Origin: an uncultured Mycoplasmatota bacterium
GTDB taxonomy: Bacteria; Bacillota_I; Bacilli_A; RF39; UBA660
Assembly (NCBI GenBank): GCA_937944975.1
Contig: CALEBF010000014.1
Coordinates: 62,001 to 126,000 of the forward strand
Reading direction: 5' to 3'
Length of the DNA: 64,000 nucleotides
In this document: positions 44,471 through 52,353 of the stretch, in pieces
Layout of the letters: the number at the start of each line of letters is the position of its first letter
Numbering within the stretch: the first letter of the stretch is position 1
Position numbers and translations under genes: made by a program
Notes under the pieces: model-generated
Told to the model about the DNA's origin: nothing
The model's input: only the letters and a program-made list of their open reading frames with translations
Database searches by the model: none

Positions 44471-46541
44471 TACACATCAAAATATACGTTATAGTTATTA
44501 CAACAAATATAAAGATATGAAAGAAGTCATAGAAAAAAGATACAATATATTGATGATTTTGATTATCGTAATTATCATGATAATGATTGCAAATTTATTT
44601 TATGTTCAAATTATTCAAAATGAATATTATATCAATCAAGTAGAGAAATTGACAGAGAATACAGTAGAAGGAAGTAGCGCACCACGTGGTAGGATTTACG
44701 ATCGCAATCATCGTTTGATTGTCGATAATATACCTGTCAAGGTGATTTATTATAAAAAGCCGAATGGGATTACGACAGAACAAGAGCTGGCATTGGCAAT
44801 GAAAGTGGCAGAGTATATCAGCGTAGATTATACAAAGCTGACAGATAAGCAATTACGCAATTATTGGGTATTAAAAAATCCAAAGAAAGCAGATGCCAAA
44901 ATCACAAAGAAAGAAAGACAAAAGGTAAAAGAGAGAAAACTAACTTCTAAGGATATCGAAAACTACAAGCTAGAGAGAGTAACGGAAGAAGAACTTGCTC
45001 AGTTTACTGATATCGATCGCGAGGCCGCATATATTTATGCGCTGATGAATACAGGGTATTCTTATGCGGAAAAAGTGATTAAAAAAGAAGGAATTACGGA
45101 TGAAGAATATGCTAAGATTAGCGAAAATGTAGCTAATTTAAATGGAATCAATACGCGTTTGGACTGGGAGAGAAGTTATCCTTATGGAGAGGTGTTTAGA
45201 ACAATACTGGGAAGTGTTTCGACGAGTGAGAGTGGAATTCCATACGAACTTAAGAACTACTATTTATCGAAAGGATATAGTTTAAATGATCGTGTTGGAA
45301 CGAGTTATTTAGAATATCAATATGAAGATGTTTTAAAAGGAGAAAAAAACGTATACGAGATTACCAATTCGGGGGAATATAAGTTATTAAAAGAAGGAAC
45401 GAGAGGGAATGATATCGTTCTTACGATCGATATTGAATTGCAAAAAGAAGTGGAACGTATTTTAACCGAAGAGGTATTGAAGGCAAAGACTGAGCCAAAT
45501 ACAAAATATTACGATCGTTCTTTTGTCGTAATTCAGAATCCAAAGACCGGAGAAATTCTCGCGATGGCTGGAAAACAAGTGAAACAAGAAGCGGATGGGA
45601 GCTACAAAGTATATGATTATACACCAGGGATTACAACTTCGCCGGTTGTTGTAGGTTCTGTCGTGAAGGGTGCATCTCACATTGTTGGATATAATACAGG
45701 AGCGCTCAAAATAGGGGAAAAACGATATGATACTTGTATTAAGATTGCGGCAACTCCGATTAAATGTTCTTGGAAGTATTTAGGAAATTTGAACGATATT
45801 ACAGCATTGAAATATTCTTCTAACACATATCAATTTAACACGGCGATCAAAGTGGGAAAGGGAAATTACGTATACGATAAACCACTATCGATAGATAAGA
45901 CAGCATTTGATATTTATCGCAATACCTTTGCCCAATTTGGTCTTGGTGTAAAAACTGGAATCGACTTACCTGTAGAAAGTTTAGGATATAAGGGTAAGAG
46001 TGAAGTAACTGGACATTTGCTAGATTTTTCTATTGGACAGTATGATACATATACACCAGTGCAGTTATCACAATATATAGGAACGCTTGCAAATAACGGT
46101 ACGAGAGTAAGACCTTACTTACTAAAAGAAGTTTACAAGCCAGAGAAAAGGCCACTGCAAAATTTACTCAGTCAAACTTCACCTGAGGTACTCAATAAAG
46201 TAGATACAAAGCAAGAGTATTTAGATCGAGTGGAAGAAGGATTTAAAGAAGTTATGACGACGAATGGAACAGGTAGCGGTTTTATGAATTTAGCGTATAA
46301 GCCGGCTGGAAAAACAGGAACATCACAGAGCTTTGTCGATACAGATGGAGATGGAGTTGTCGACCTTGAGACGATTACAAATACATTTGTCGCATATGCA
46401 CCTTATGATGATCCTAAAGTTACATTTACAGTCATTTCACCAGATATCTATTATCAGGGAGCACCGTCATCGTATGAGTCGACAGTCAATAAACGTATTT
46501 CACAACAGGTGACGAATAAATATTTTGAAATGTATCCGTAA
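44445..46541 (+). CDS. Class B penicillin-binding protein
   Basis: A 698-aa transpeptidase. An N-terminal membrane helix at about 34-54 is followed by the non-catalytic dimerisation domain: SSAPRGRIYDRNHRLIVDN, then a long variable insertion (about 130-225) and LDWERSYPYGEVF. The transpeptidase domain has the S-x-x-K at Ser405-Lys408, S-x-N at Ser458-Asn460 and KTG at 623-625. The class and the RGRIYDR entry motif fit PBP2/PBP3-type enzymes that cross-link peptidoglycan in elongation or division. ATG 44445 overlaps the SOD gene by 26 bases. No PASTA domains follow, although a separate PASTA protein is encoded at 3987-6143. Confidence 0.92.
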   Translation: MRRRSKRINTHQNIRYSYYNKYKDMKEVIEKRYNILMILIIVIIMIMIANLFYVQIIQNEYYINQVEKLTENTVEGSSAPRGRIYDRNHRLIVDNIPVKVIYYKKPNGITTEQELALAMKVAEYISVDYTKLTDKQLRNYWVLKNPKKADAKITKKERQKVKERKLTSKDIENYKLERVTEEELAQFTDIDREAAYIYALMNTGYSYAEKVIKKEGITDEEYAKISENVANLNGINTRLDWERSYPYGEVFRTILGSVSTSESGIPYELKNYYLSKGYSLNDRVGTSYLEYQYEDVLKGEKNVYEITNSGEYKLLKEGTRGNDIVLTIDIELQKEVERILTEEVLKAKTEPNTKYYDRSFVVIQNPKTGEILAMAGKQVKQEADGSYKVYDYTPGITTSPVVVGSVVKGASHIVGYNTGALKIGEKRYDTCIKIAATPIKCSWKYLGNLNDITALKYSSNTYQFNTAIKVGKGNYVYDKPLSIDKTAFDIYRNTFAQFGLGVKTGIDLPVESLGYKGKSEVTGHLLDFSIGQYDTYTPVQLSQYIGTLANNGTRVRPYLLKEVYKPEKRPLQNLLSQTSPEVLNKVDTKQEYLDRVEEGFKEVMTTNGTGSGFMNLAYKPAGKTGTSQSFVDTDGDGVVDLETITNTFVAYAPYDDPKVTFTVISPDIYYQGAPSSYESTVNKRISQQVTNKYFEMYP

Positions 46542-46546
46542 GATAT

Positions 46547-46574
46547 TTGACAATTTTAATAATTGTGATATATT
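46547..46574 (+). promoter_or_regulatory. Promoter 1 upstream of rpmG
   Basis: TTGACA at 46547-46552, 16 bases, TATATT at 46569-46574 with a TGA extension. A second promoter lies 50 bases downstream. Confidence 0.6.
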
Positions 46575-46599
46575 ATTGATTGGAACTTTTAAAAAGTCT

Positions 46600-46627
46600 T
46601 TGAAAATAACAAATTATTTGTTATAAT
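46600..46627 (+). promoter_or_regulatory. Promoter 2 upstream of rpmG
   Basis: TTGAAA at 46600-46605, 16 bases, TATAAT at 46622-46627 with a TGT extension. Confidence 0.75.
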
Positions 46628-46657
46628 GTTATTACGCGTGCAAAGGAGGTAACACAC

Positions 46658-46825
46658 ATGGCAAAAAAAGGAGAAAATAGAGAACGCATTACATTACAAT
46701 GTACAGAGTGTAAAAGAGAAAACTATCGTACTGAAAAAAATAAAAAAAATACAACAGAACGTTTAGAATTAAAAAAATACTGTGCAAACTGTAAAACGAC
46801 GACAGTACATAAAGAGAAAAAATAA
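46658..46825 (+). CDS. rpmG: 50S ribosomal protein L33
   Basis: A 55-aa protein. ATG 46658 follows AAAGGAGG. The product starts MAKKGENRERITLQCTECKREN and keeps two CxxC pairs (CTEC and CANC) that bind zinc, typical of the C+ form of L33. The end TVHKEKK is basic as usual. Two tandem promoters precede it and a terminator hairpin begins at its stop, so it is a single-gene unit with possible read-through to efp. Confidence 0.93.
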   Translation: MAKKGENRERITLQCTECKRENYRTEKNKKNTTERLELKKYCANCKTTTVHKEKK

Positions 46826-46850
46826 AATAAGGGTAGAAACCTTATTTTTT
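46824..46850 (+). terminator. Terminator/attenuator between rpmG and efp
   Basis: AAAATAAGG at 46824-46832 pairs with CCTTATTTT at 46840-46848, then T to 46850. Confidence 0.75.
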
Positions 46851-46869
46851 GGGTAAAGGAGAAAAAAGT

Positions 46870-47427
46870 ATGATTAATATTAACGATATTAAAAACGGAA
46901 TGACAATTGGATACGATGGATGCATCTATCAAATTATTGAATTTTTACATGTAAAGCCTGGAAAGGGGCCAGCTTTCGTTCGTACAAAATTAAAGAACTT
47001 GAGAACAGGGGCAACGATTGAGAAAACATTTAACTCTAATATCAAAGTAGAAAAGATTCATATTGATAAGCAAGAAATGCAATTCTTATATTCATCTGGA
47101 GACACTTATACATTCATGAATATGGAGACATATGAACAAGTAGAACTTTCAAAAGATCAACTTGGAGACGATGTAAATTATTTAAAAGATGGTCTCGATG
47201 TTACAGTTATTTTCTACCAAGGAGAAATGTTAGGATTAATGCTTCCTGATAAAATTGAAGTAGAAGTAACAGAAACGACGAGTGCTGTAAAAGGAAATAC
47301 GACAAATAACGCACAGAAAGATGCTACAATTGAAACAGGATTACTCGTAAAAGTACCATTATTTATCGAACAAGGTGAAAAGATTTTAGTTTCTACAAAA
47401 GACGGAAAATACGTATCACGTGCATAA
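46870..47427 (+). CDS. efp: Elongation factor P
   Basis: A 185-aa EF-P that rescues ribosomes stalled at polyproline motifs. The N-terminal KOW-like domain carries HVKPGKGPAFVRTK with the conserved Lys32 at the tip that is modified in many bacteria. The middle OB domain has YMFMNMETYEQ-type and DGLDVTVIFYQGE sequences, and the last domain shows DATIETGLLVKVPLFIEQGEKI and YVSRA. GGAG before ATG 46870. No modification enzyme (EpmA, EarP or YmfI) gene is seen in the window. Confidence 0.95.
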   Translation: MININDIKNGMTIGYDGCIYQIIEFLHVKPGKGPAFVRTKLKNLRTGATIEKTFNSNIKVEKIHIDKQEMQFLYSSGDTYTFMNMETYEQVELSKDQLGDDVNYLKDGLDVTVIFYQGEMLGLMLPDKIEVEVTETTSAVKGNTTNNAQKDATIETGLLVKVPLFIEQGEKILVSTKDGKYVSRA

Positions 47428-47457
47428 AGAGCAATGAGATTCATTGTTCTTTTATTT
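47426..47457 (+). terminator. Terminator of efp
   Basis: AAAGAGCAATGA at 47426-47437 pairs with TCATTGTTCTTT at 47441-47452 with one G-U pair and a GAT loop. Confidence 0.85.
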
Positions 47458-47467
47458 TTGATTGTAG

Positions 47468-47473
47468 TATAAT
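47468..47473 (+). promoter_or_regulatory. -10 of the NTPase-gmk operon
   Basis: TATAAT at 47468-47473, 30 bases before ATG 47498; a convincing -35 is not clear. Confidence 0.45.
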
Positions 47474-47497
47474 ACTGGTATGCTGTAGGTGATTGAT

Positions 47498-48055
47498 ATG
47501 AAAAAAATAACTTATATTACGGGAAATGAATATAAAGTAGTTGGAGCAAAAGGATTTTTAGAACCGCTTGGGTTTGAAGTTGAGGCAAAAAATATTGATT
47601 GTCCTGAAATTCAGGCAGATACGATGGAGGAGGTTGCAAAATTTTCGTCTAAGTATGCTAGTGATATATTAAAGAAAAATACGTTGAAAAATGATTCTGG
47701 TTTGGTGATCCCAGCTTTGAAAGGCTTCCCAGGTGTATATACGAAATATGTGGAAACAACACTTGGAGTAGATGGAATTTTAAAGTTGTTGGATGGGATA
47801 GAAGATAGAAGAGCATATTTTATAGAAGTGCTTGCTTATACTGAATATGGGAAAAATCCTGTCACATTTATTTCTAAGACGGAAGGAACGATTGCAAAAG
47901 TACCAAGCGGGGAAAATGGATGGAGTTGGGATTTCATATTTATACCGAAGGGAGAAAATAAAACGTTAGCTCATTATCCAGATGATGAGAGATGGAGATT
48001 TTGGGATAGTACGGCGTATTCTCAATTGGCTTGTCATTTAAAAGAAAAGGAGTAA
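47498..48055 (+). CDS. HAM1/RdgB-type non-canonical purine NTP pyrophosphatase
   Basis: A 185-aa nucleotide pyrophosphatase that removes ITP, dITP and XTP. ATG 47498 follows GGTGATTG. It starts KKITYITGNEYKVVGAKGFL (family TGN-x-x-K), and has DSGLVIPALKGFPGVYTKYV, the HAM1 signature, plus GENGWSWDFIFIPKGENKTLAHYPDDER and FWDSTAYSQL. The NDSGL and GFPGVY match, though the metal-side residues are slightly diverged. It starts a run of nucleotide genes including gmk. Confidence 0.85.
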   Translation: MKKITYITGNEYKVVGAKGFLEPLGFEVEAKNIDCPEIQADTMEEVAKFSSKYASDILKKNTLKNDSGLVIPALKGFPGVYTKYVETTLGVDGILKLLDGIEDRRAYFIEVLAYTEYGKNPVTFISKTEGTIAKVPSGENGWSWDFIFIPKGENKTLAHYPDDERWRFWDSTAYSQLACHLKEKE

Positions 48056-48061
48056 TAGCGC

Positions 48062-48574
48062 ATGGATGTTATTATAAAAAAATTGTCAGTAAGTGAAATA
48101 GATAAAAATGTCATAGAAGAAATTATGAGATTGGAAGAAACTTGCGGGGAAAATGCATATTCTAAAGAAATGCTAGAAAAAATATTAGAAAATACAAAGA
48201 TGGTCACTTTTGTAGCTTCCTGTCAGGAAAAAATAATAGGAATGATTATGTTAAATCCGTATACTAAAAAATTTCCTAATAGCACTTATATTATAAATTT
48301 AATTGTTTTACCAAGTTATCAAGGACTAGGAATTGCAAAAAGGCTCATTTATAGAGCATGCTGCGAAGTGTCGACAAACAGCTATTTTTCGTTAGAAGTA
48401 GATAAAGAAAATCCTGCTCAAAAACTATATGAAGCGATTGGATTTTATGTGATAGATTCTGCTATAACATCCTCGAATGAGGAGTTTATGGTGGCCGAAT
48501 ACAAGTTGCTTAGAGAAACATTAAGTCGCTTGATTCAATCGGAGAGAAATAGTATAATACAAATAACTAAGTAG
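48062..48574 (+). CDS. GNAT N-acetyltransferase
   Basis: A 170-aa acetyltransferase. The acetyl-CoA loop is VLPSYQGLGIAKRLIYRA (Q/R-x-x-G-x-G/A), and YSKEMLEKILENTKM and SLEVDKENPAQKLYEAIGFYV are the other GNAT motifs. It may act on ribosomal protein N-termini (RimI-like), but substrate cannot be told. It follows the NTPase gene by 6 bases. A TATAAT at 48553-48558 inside its end may serve gmk. Confidence 0.85.
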   Translation: MDVIIKKLSVSEIDKNVIEEIMRLEETCGENAYSKEMLEKILENTKMVTFVASCQEKIIGMIMLNPYTKKFPNSTYIINLIVLPSYQGLGIAKRLIYRACCEVSTNSYFSLEVDKENPAQKLYEAIGFYVIDSAITSSNEEFMVAEYKLLRETLSRLIQSERNSIIQITK

Positions 48575-48584
48575 GAGGTTGTGT

Positions 48585-49259
48585 ATGTTAAGAACAAAGA
48601 AACAAGGATTATTGATTGTAATTTCAGGACCGAGTGGTGCTGGAAAAGGAACTATTTGTGCTGAATTGTTGAAAAGAAATAATAATTTATGGAAATCTGT
48701 ATCGATGACAACGCGAAAGCCTAGAGTAGGTGAAAAAGAAGGAACTGATTACTTTTTTGTATCTAAAGAAGAATTTACAAAGAGTATAAAAGAAAATGGA
48801 TTTTTAGAGCATGCAACTTATGCAGATGAATTTTATGGAACACCTCGAAAATATGTGTTAGAACACTTGAATCGTGGAGAAGATGTTATTCTAGAAATTG
48901 AAATTCAAGGGGCTCTACAAATCAAAGATGTATATTCACAAGGATTATTTATTTTTATTTTGCCACCAAGCATGAAAACTTTAAAACGACGTTTAGAAAA
49001 TAGAGGAACTGAAACAAAAGAAAAAGTGCTAAAAAGATTTAAACGTGCTTATCAAGAAATTAATGAGGTGACAAAATATAATTATGTAGTTATAAATGAT
49101 GAGGTGGAGATGGCAACAAATAAAGTAGAAGCAATCTTAATGGCTGAAAAATGTCGAGTAGATCGTATTGAAGAAGTTTTTTTAGATACAGTCGAAGAAG
49201 AGTTACACGAATCTTTGGTGGATAATAAAGAATTGAGTAATGAGGTGAAAGACTTCTAA
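48585..49259 (+). CDS. gmk: Guanylate kinase
   Basis: A 224-aa kinase that makes GDP from GMP. Present are the P-loop ISGPSGAGKGTI, SMTTRKPRVGEKEGTDYFFVSKEEF, LEHATYADEFYGTP, ILEIEIQGALQIK and FILPPSMKTLKRRLENRGTE. ATG 48585 follows GGAGG. It is slightly longer than usual (about 205 aa), with a 20-residue acidic tail. The next gene begins inside its stop codon (TAATG), so both are coupled. Confidence 0.95.
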   Translation: MLRTKKQGLLIVISGPSGAGKGTICAELLKRNNNLWKSVSMTTRKPRVGEKEGTDYFFVSKEEFTKSIKENGFLEHATYADEFYGTPRKYVLEHLNRGEDVILEIEIQGALQIKDVYSQGLFIFILPPSMKTLKRRLENRGTETKEKVLKRFKRAYQEINEVTKYNYVVINDEVEMATNKVEAILMAEKCRVDRIEEVFLDTVEEELHESLVDNKELSNEVKDF

Positions 49260-50134
49260 TGGATATCAAAAAATACATAGAAAAAGCTCAATCAATGGAG
49301 ATATCTGCAGCTGGAGAAAATAGTAAGTGTTATTTGTTTTCAGATAATGCACTTTTACATGGCTCATATGCTGCGGAACATTTAAATACTTTAAAAGTGG
49401 AAAGTGAAAAGTTATGGGATAAAGGAATGAATGTTCCCAAAGTAATTGATTATCAATTTGTGGATCAAGATATGAACAAAAAATATCGTGAATGCTGGCT
49501 ATTGGAAACTAGAGTTCCCGGGAAAGCACTTCATGAATTAAATCCATATCCTTTAATTTTTCGACCAACCACGAAAGAAGAAGTTATCGAAAATTATCAA
49601 AGAGAAGTTTATAATACCGAGGCTTATGAACGCGAATTGGAATTATTATCACAAGTTCCGCAAGATCATTATGATAAATTTTTAGAGGATATGTTACTTG
49701 TAGCCAATCATCCTTTCCTTTGTTATGATGGAACATATGCATCAAATTTTCAATATGATCGTGAAAAAGGTTTTGGTTTTGTCGACTTAACACCACGTCA
49801 TGTGATTGATTCGCCAGACTTTACCTGCCAAACTTATTTAAAAATTTTATTAGGCAAAGGGGAAATTATAAAGGAACATCAAAATCAAGTTCAATCTTGG
49901 ATAGATCAAATTTTAGCTAAAGCTTATATAGCAATGAAAAATAATAAACAATTAAATGAGCTATATTCAAATCCTGATGATTTAAAAACTATTTGTTATA
50001 CAAGACAATTTCGACGTTTAGGATTTTTATTAAGTTCATTACCAAATATGGAAGACTATATAGAACGAAGTCTTCGAACAATAGAAATGATGAGAGAATT
50101 GAATTTGATTGATTCAACATCTAAAAAAATATAA
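49259..50134 (+). CDS. Kinase-fold (APH-like) protein, degenerate
   Basis: A 291-aa soluble protein. Its middle block CYDGTYASNFQYDREKGFGFVDL has the arrangement D-x4-N and F-V-D of aminoglycoside phosphotransferase-like kinases, but the usual His/Asp of the HGDLHPGN motif is altered (Cys/Tyr-Asp). The N-terminal lobe has LKVESEKLWDKGMNVPKVIDYQF, like the ATP-lobe helix of that fold, and LLETRVPGKALHELN matches the hinge. Activity is uncertain. Start ATG overlaps the gmk stop by one base, so the two are coupled. The partner or substrate is not known. Confidence 0.6.
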   Translation: MDIKKYIEKAQSMEISAAGENSKCYLFSDNALLHGSYAAEHLNTLKVESEKLWDKGMNVPKVIDYQFVDQDMNKKYRECWLLETRVPGKALHELNPYPLIFRPTTKEEVIENYQREVYNTEAYERELELLSQVPQDHYDKFLEDMLLVANHPFLCYDGTYASNFQYDREKGFGFVDLTPRHVIDSPDFTCQTYLKILLGKGEIIKEHQNQVQSWIDQILAKAYIAMKNNKQLNELYSNPDDLKTICYTRQFRRLGFLLSSLPNMEDYIERSLRTIEMMRELNLIDSTSKKI

Positions 50135-50149
50135 AATGTGTCATAATAG

Positions 50150-50178
50150 TTGACAGACAACATATATTTATGTATAAT
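50150..50178 (+). promoter_or_regulatory. Promoter of the infC-rpmI-rplT operon
   Basis: TTGACA at 50150-50155, exactly 17 bases, TATAAT at 50173-50178: a near-consensus sigma-A promoter for a strongly expressed operon. Confidence 0.85.
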
Positions 50179-50184
50179 ATAAGC

Positions 50185-50321
50185 AAATTGAAAAAGGAAA
50201 GCAGAAGGAATCCACTTCTCACCCGATAGCTAAAGTTATGGGTAACATGCCAAAATGAGATATTATATTATAATATAGCGATGTTTGGAAGATGAGTGGA
50301 TACCTTGGTATTCACTTTTTT
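50185..50321 (+). ncRNA. L20 leader RNA (infC attenuator)
   Basis: The leader upstream of infC has the conserved ACTTCTCACC stretch near 50213-50222 and ends in a terminator hairpin (AGTGGATACC with GGTATTCACT, 50295-50316) followed by six T. This is the layout of the L20 leader in Bacilli, where free L20 protein binds the RNA and promotes termination, a feedback control of infC-rpmI-rplT. Confidence 0.8.
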
Positions 50322-50336
50322 ATGGAGGTGTCAGTT

Positions 50337-50867
50337 ATCGCAAATAAAGAGAGAGATTTGTTTATCAATGAACAAATAAGAGCACGTGAAGTGATGTTAA
50401 TTGGTCCGAACGGGGAACAATTAGGAATTAAACCACTTAAAGATGCTCTAACATTAGCATCTTATGCGGGGTTTGATCTTGTTTTGATGAGTCCAAATGC
50501 TAAACCACCAGTTTGTAAAATTATGGACTATAACAAGTTTAAGTATGAAAAGAAAAAACAAAACAAGGAAAACTTGAAAAAACAACGTGAGAAAAATTTA
50601 GAGATGAAAGAGTATCGATTAACAGTATCGATCGATGTTCACGATTTTAATACGAGAGTGAAGAATTCATCTAAATATTTGGAAAAGGGTCATAAGATCA
50701 AAGCATCTATACGTTTCAAAGGTAGAGAGATGGTTCACATCGATCGTGGAAAAGATGTATTACATCGTTTTGCAGAAGCATTGAGTGAAATTTCTACTGT
50801 AGAACAAAAACCTGTATTAGATGGTCGTGTGATGACAATGATACTTGCGCCAAAGAAGGAAAAGTAG
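50337..50867 (+). CDS. infC: Translation initiation factor IF-3, apparent ATC start
   Basis: A 176-aa IF-3. The product has INEQIRAREVMLIGPNGEQLGI, then YNKFKYEKKKQNKENLKKQRE as the linker, and the C-domain SIRFKGREMVHIDRGKDVL. The SD GGAGG is at 50324-50328 and the best-spaced in-frame codon is ATC at 50337. The ATG at 50322 and GTG at 50328 overlap the SD itself and cannot be normal starts. IF-3 genes usually start with a rare AUU/AUA-class codon, which IF-3 uses to limit its own synthesis. This start is therefore preferred, although ATC is rarer than ATT. Confidence 0.88.
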   Translation: MANKERDLFINEQIRAREVMLIGPNGEQLGIKPLKDALTLASYAGFDLVLMSPNAKPPVCKIMDYNKFKYEKKKQNKENLKKQREKNLEMKEYRLTVSIDVHDFNTRVKNSSKYLEKGHKIKASIRFKGREMVHIDRGKDVLHRFAEALSEISTVEQKPVLDGRVMTMILAPKKEK

Positions 50868-50878
50868 GAGGGACATAT

Positions 50879-51079
50879 ATGGCTAAAAAGACACAAAAAA
50901 CACACAAGGGAACAGCTAAAGTATTAAAAGTAAGACCTGGTGGAACAGTAAAAATTGGAAAACCTGGAACGAGACATAACACAGGAAAGAAAAATGCTGC
51001 ATCCAATAGAGCTGGAAGAAAAGGTTCATTATTAAGTAAAGCAGACATGAACAGATTGAAAAGTTTAATTAAAAAGTAA
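50879..51079 (+). CDS. rpmI: 50S ribosomal protein L35
   Basis: A 66-aa basic protein: MAKKTQKTHKGTAKVLKVRPGG, then GTRHNTGKKNAASNRAGRKGS and KADMNRLKSLIKK. It fits the L35 family, with the usual position between infC and rplT. SD AGGAGGG before ATG 50879. Confidence 0.95.
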   Translation: MAKKTQKTHKGTAKVLKVRPGGTVKIGKPGTRHNTGKKNAASNRAGRKGSLLSKADMNRLKSLIKK

Positions 51080-51098
51080 GATTTAGAAGGAGGATATT

Positions 51099-51647
51099 AT
51101 GCCAAGAGTAAAAAATGGAACAATTCACCGTGCACGTAGAGCAAAGGTTTTAAAAGAAGCAAAAGGTTATTTCGGAAGTAAACACAGATTATATAGAACA
51201 GCAAAAGAACAGGTGATGCATTCACATAAATATGCATACAGAGATAGAAGACAAAATAAAAGAGAATTCAGAAAATTATGGATTACGAGAATCAACGCAG
51301 CTTGCCGTATGAACGACATTAGTTATTCTAAGTTTATCAACGGATTAACAAAAGCTGGTGTTACGGTAAACCGTAAGATGTTAGCTGAAATTGCAATCGA
51401 TAATCCAAAGAGCTTTACATCTTTAGTTACAATTGCAAAAGACGCTTTAGAAGGAAAGAAATTTGAGGAGACAAAAGCTCCAAAGACTGTGAAGAAGGAA
51501 GAAAAACCTGCTAAAAAAGAAAAGAAGGAGGAAGCAACAGATTATTCTAAAATGACAGTTGCAGAACTTCGTAAGATTGCAAAGGAAAAAGGTGTAGAAG
51601 GAACTTCTACAATGAAAAAAGCTGAATTGTTAGACGCTTTAAAATAA
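51099..51647 (+). CDS. rplT: 50S ribosomal protein L20 with C-terminal Rho_N/SAP-like extension
   Basis: A 182-aa protein, against 117-119 for usual L20. Residues 1-118 are a normal L20: MPRVKNGTIHRARRAKVLKEAKGYFG, YRTAKEQVMHSHKYAYRDRRQNKREFRKLWI and NGLTKAGVTVNRKMLAEIAI. After a lysine/glutamate-rich linker (about 119-145) comes DYSKMTVAELRKIAKEKGV, then TSTMKKAELLDALK, the helix-extended-loop-helix of Rho_N/SAP-type nucleic-acid binding domains. SD AGGAGG. L20 is the feedback repressor of this operon, so the extra domain may alter RNA binding. Confidence 0.93.
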   Translation: MPRVKNGTIHRARRAKVLKEAKGYFGSKHRLYRTAKEQVMHSHKYAYRDRRQNKREFRKLWITRINAACRMNDISYSKFINGLTKAGVTVNRKMLAEIAIDNPKSFTSLVTIAKDALEGKKFEETKAPKTVKKEEKPAKKEKKEEATDYSKMTVAELRKIAKEKGVEGTSTMKKAELLDALK

Positions 51648-51670
51648 GATGCCAAATGGTATCTTTTTTT
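51646..51670 (+). terminator. Terminator of the infC operon
   Basis: AAGATGCC at 51646-51653 pairs with GGTATCTT at 51658-51665 (one G-U pair), loop AAAT, T run. Confidence 0.85.
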
Positions 51671-51716
51671 TGTTTACATTCGCTTTTTCTTTCATAGGTG
51701 AGAATTTGTAGAAGTG

Positions 51717-51725
51717 TGCTATAAT
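51717..51725 (+). promoter_or_regulatory. Extended -10 promoter
   Basis: TGCTATAAT at 51717-51725 before the SD GGGGGAG and ATG 51745. Confidence 0.6.
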
Positions 51726-51744
51726 GTTGGTAGGGGGAGTTTGT

Positions 51745-52326
51745 ATGTATCAAAATTATGTTGAGTTAAAAGAACAGATGGAGCAGGTAAAAGCAGAGAG
51801 GGAGGAATTGGCACGGGCTTTTAAAGCGAAAGAGATAGGTCTTGACTTAGAAGAGTATTATGCCCAAATGCAGGAGCTACAATTAAAGGAAAATCAAAGT
51901 AAGGCTTCTCTAGAGGAGTATCGTAAGGAACACAAGTTAGAAATTTCACGGGAGATGTTAAAAAATTATTTTGGATATGAACTCAATCCCGAGTACATCA
52001 AATCCATTCGCCCGGACGGAATGGCAATGCAAGTTGATGTAAAGGAAGAAAAAAGTATTAAACAGTTAGATAACGAGATTTTTAGTTGTTTGAAACGTGC
52101 CCGTGAAATGTTTCAGAAACATGAAATAGATGAATTTACATATACGGAGATTTTAAGTGCGATTGCAACAGTGAAAAAGGATATTTATCAGACGCTTGGA
52201 GTAAAAGATGAGACAAAAGAAGCAAATGCGTCTATGCAACATTCAGGAGGACCTTCATTGCCTTTGGTGTTAGGTCTTATCTTGCTCATTATTGTAATAG
52301 GAGTATGTTGGTTTTTATTGTTTTAA
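51745..52326 (+). CDS. Coiled-coil protein with C-terminal membrane anchor
   Basis: A 193-aa tail-anchored protein. Residues 1-80 are a charged coiled coil (ELKEQMEQVKAEREELARAFK, QELQLKENQSKASLEEYRKE). A central helical part (about 85-160) is followed by a glycine/proline hinge and one C-terminal membrane helix (LPLVLGLILLIIVIGVCWFLLF). No family recognised. The ATG at 51745 follows GGGGGAG. It probably sits on the inner face of the membrane. Confidence 0.6.
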   Translation: MYQNYVELKEQMEQVKAEREELARAFKAKEIGLDLEEYYAQMQELQLKENQSKASLEEYRKEHKLEISREMLKNYFGYELNPEYIKSIRPDGMAMQVDVKEEKSIKQLDNEIFSCLKRAREMFQKHEIDEFTYTEILSAIATVKKDIYQTLGVKDETKEANASMQHSGGPSLPLVLGLILLIIVIGVCWFLLF

Positions 52327-52353
52327 AATCTTTTCTTTAGAAAGGAGCAACTT

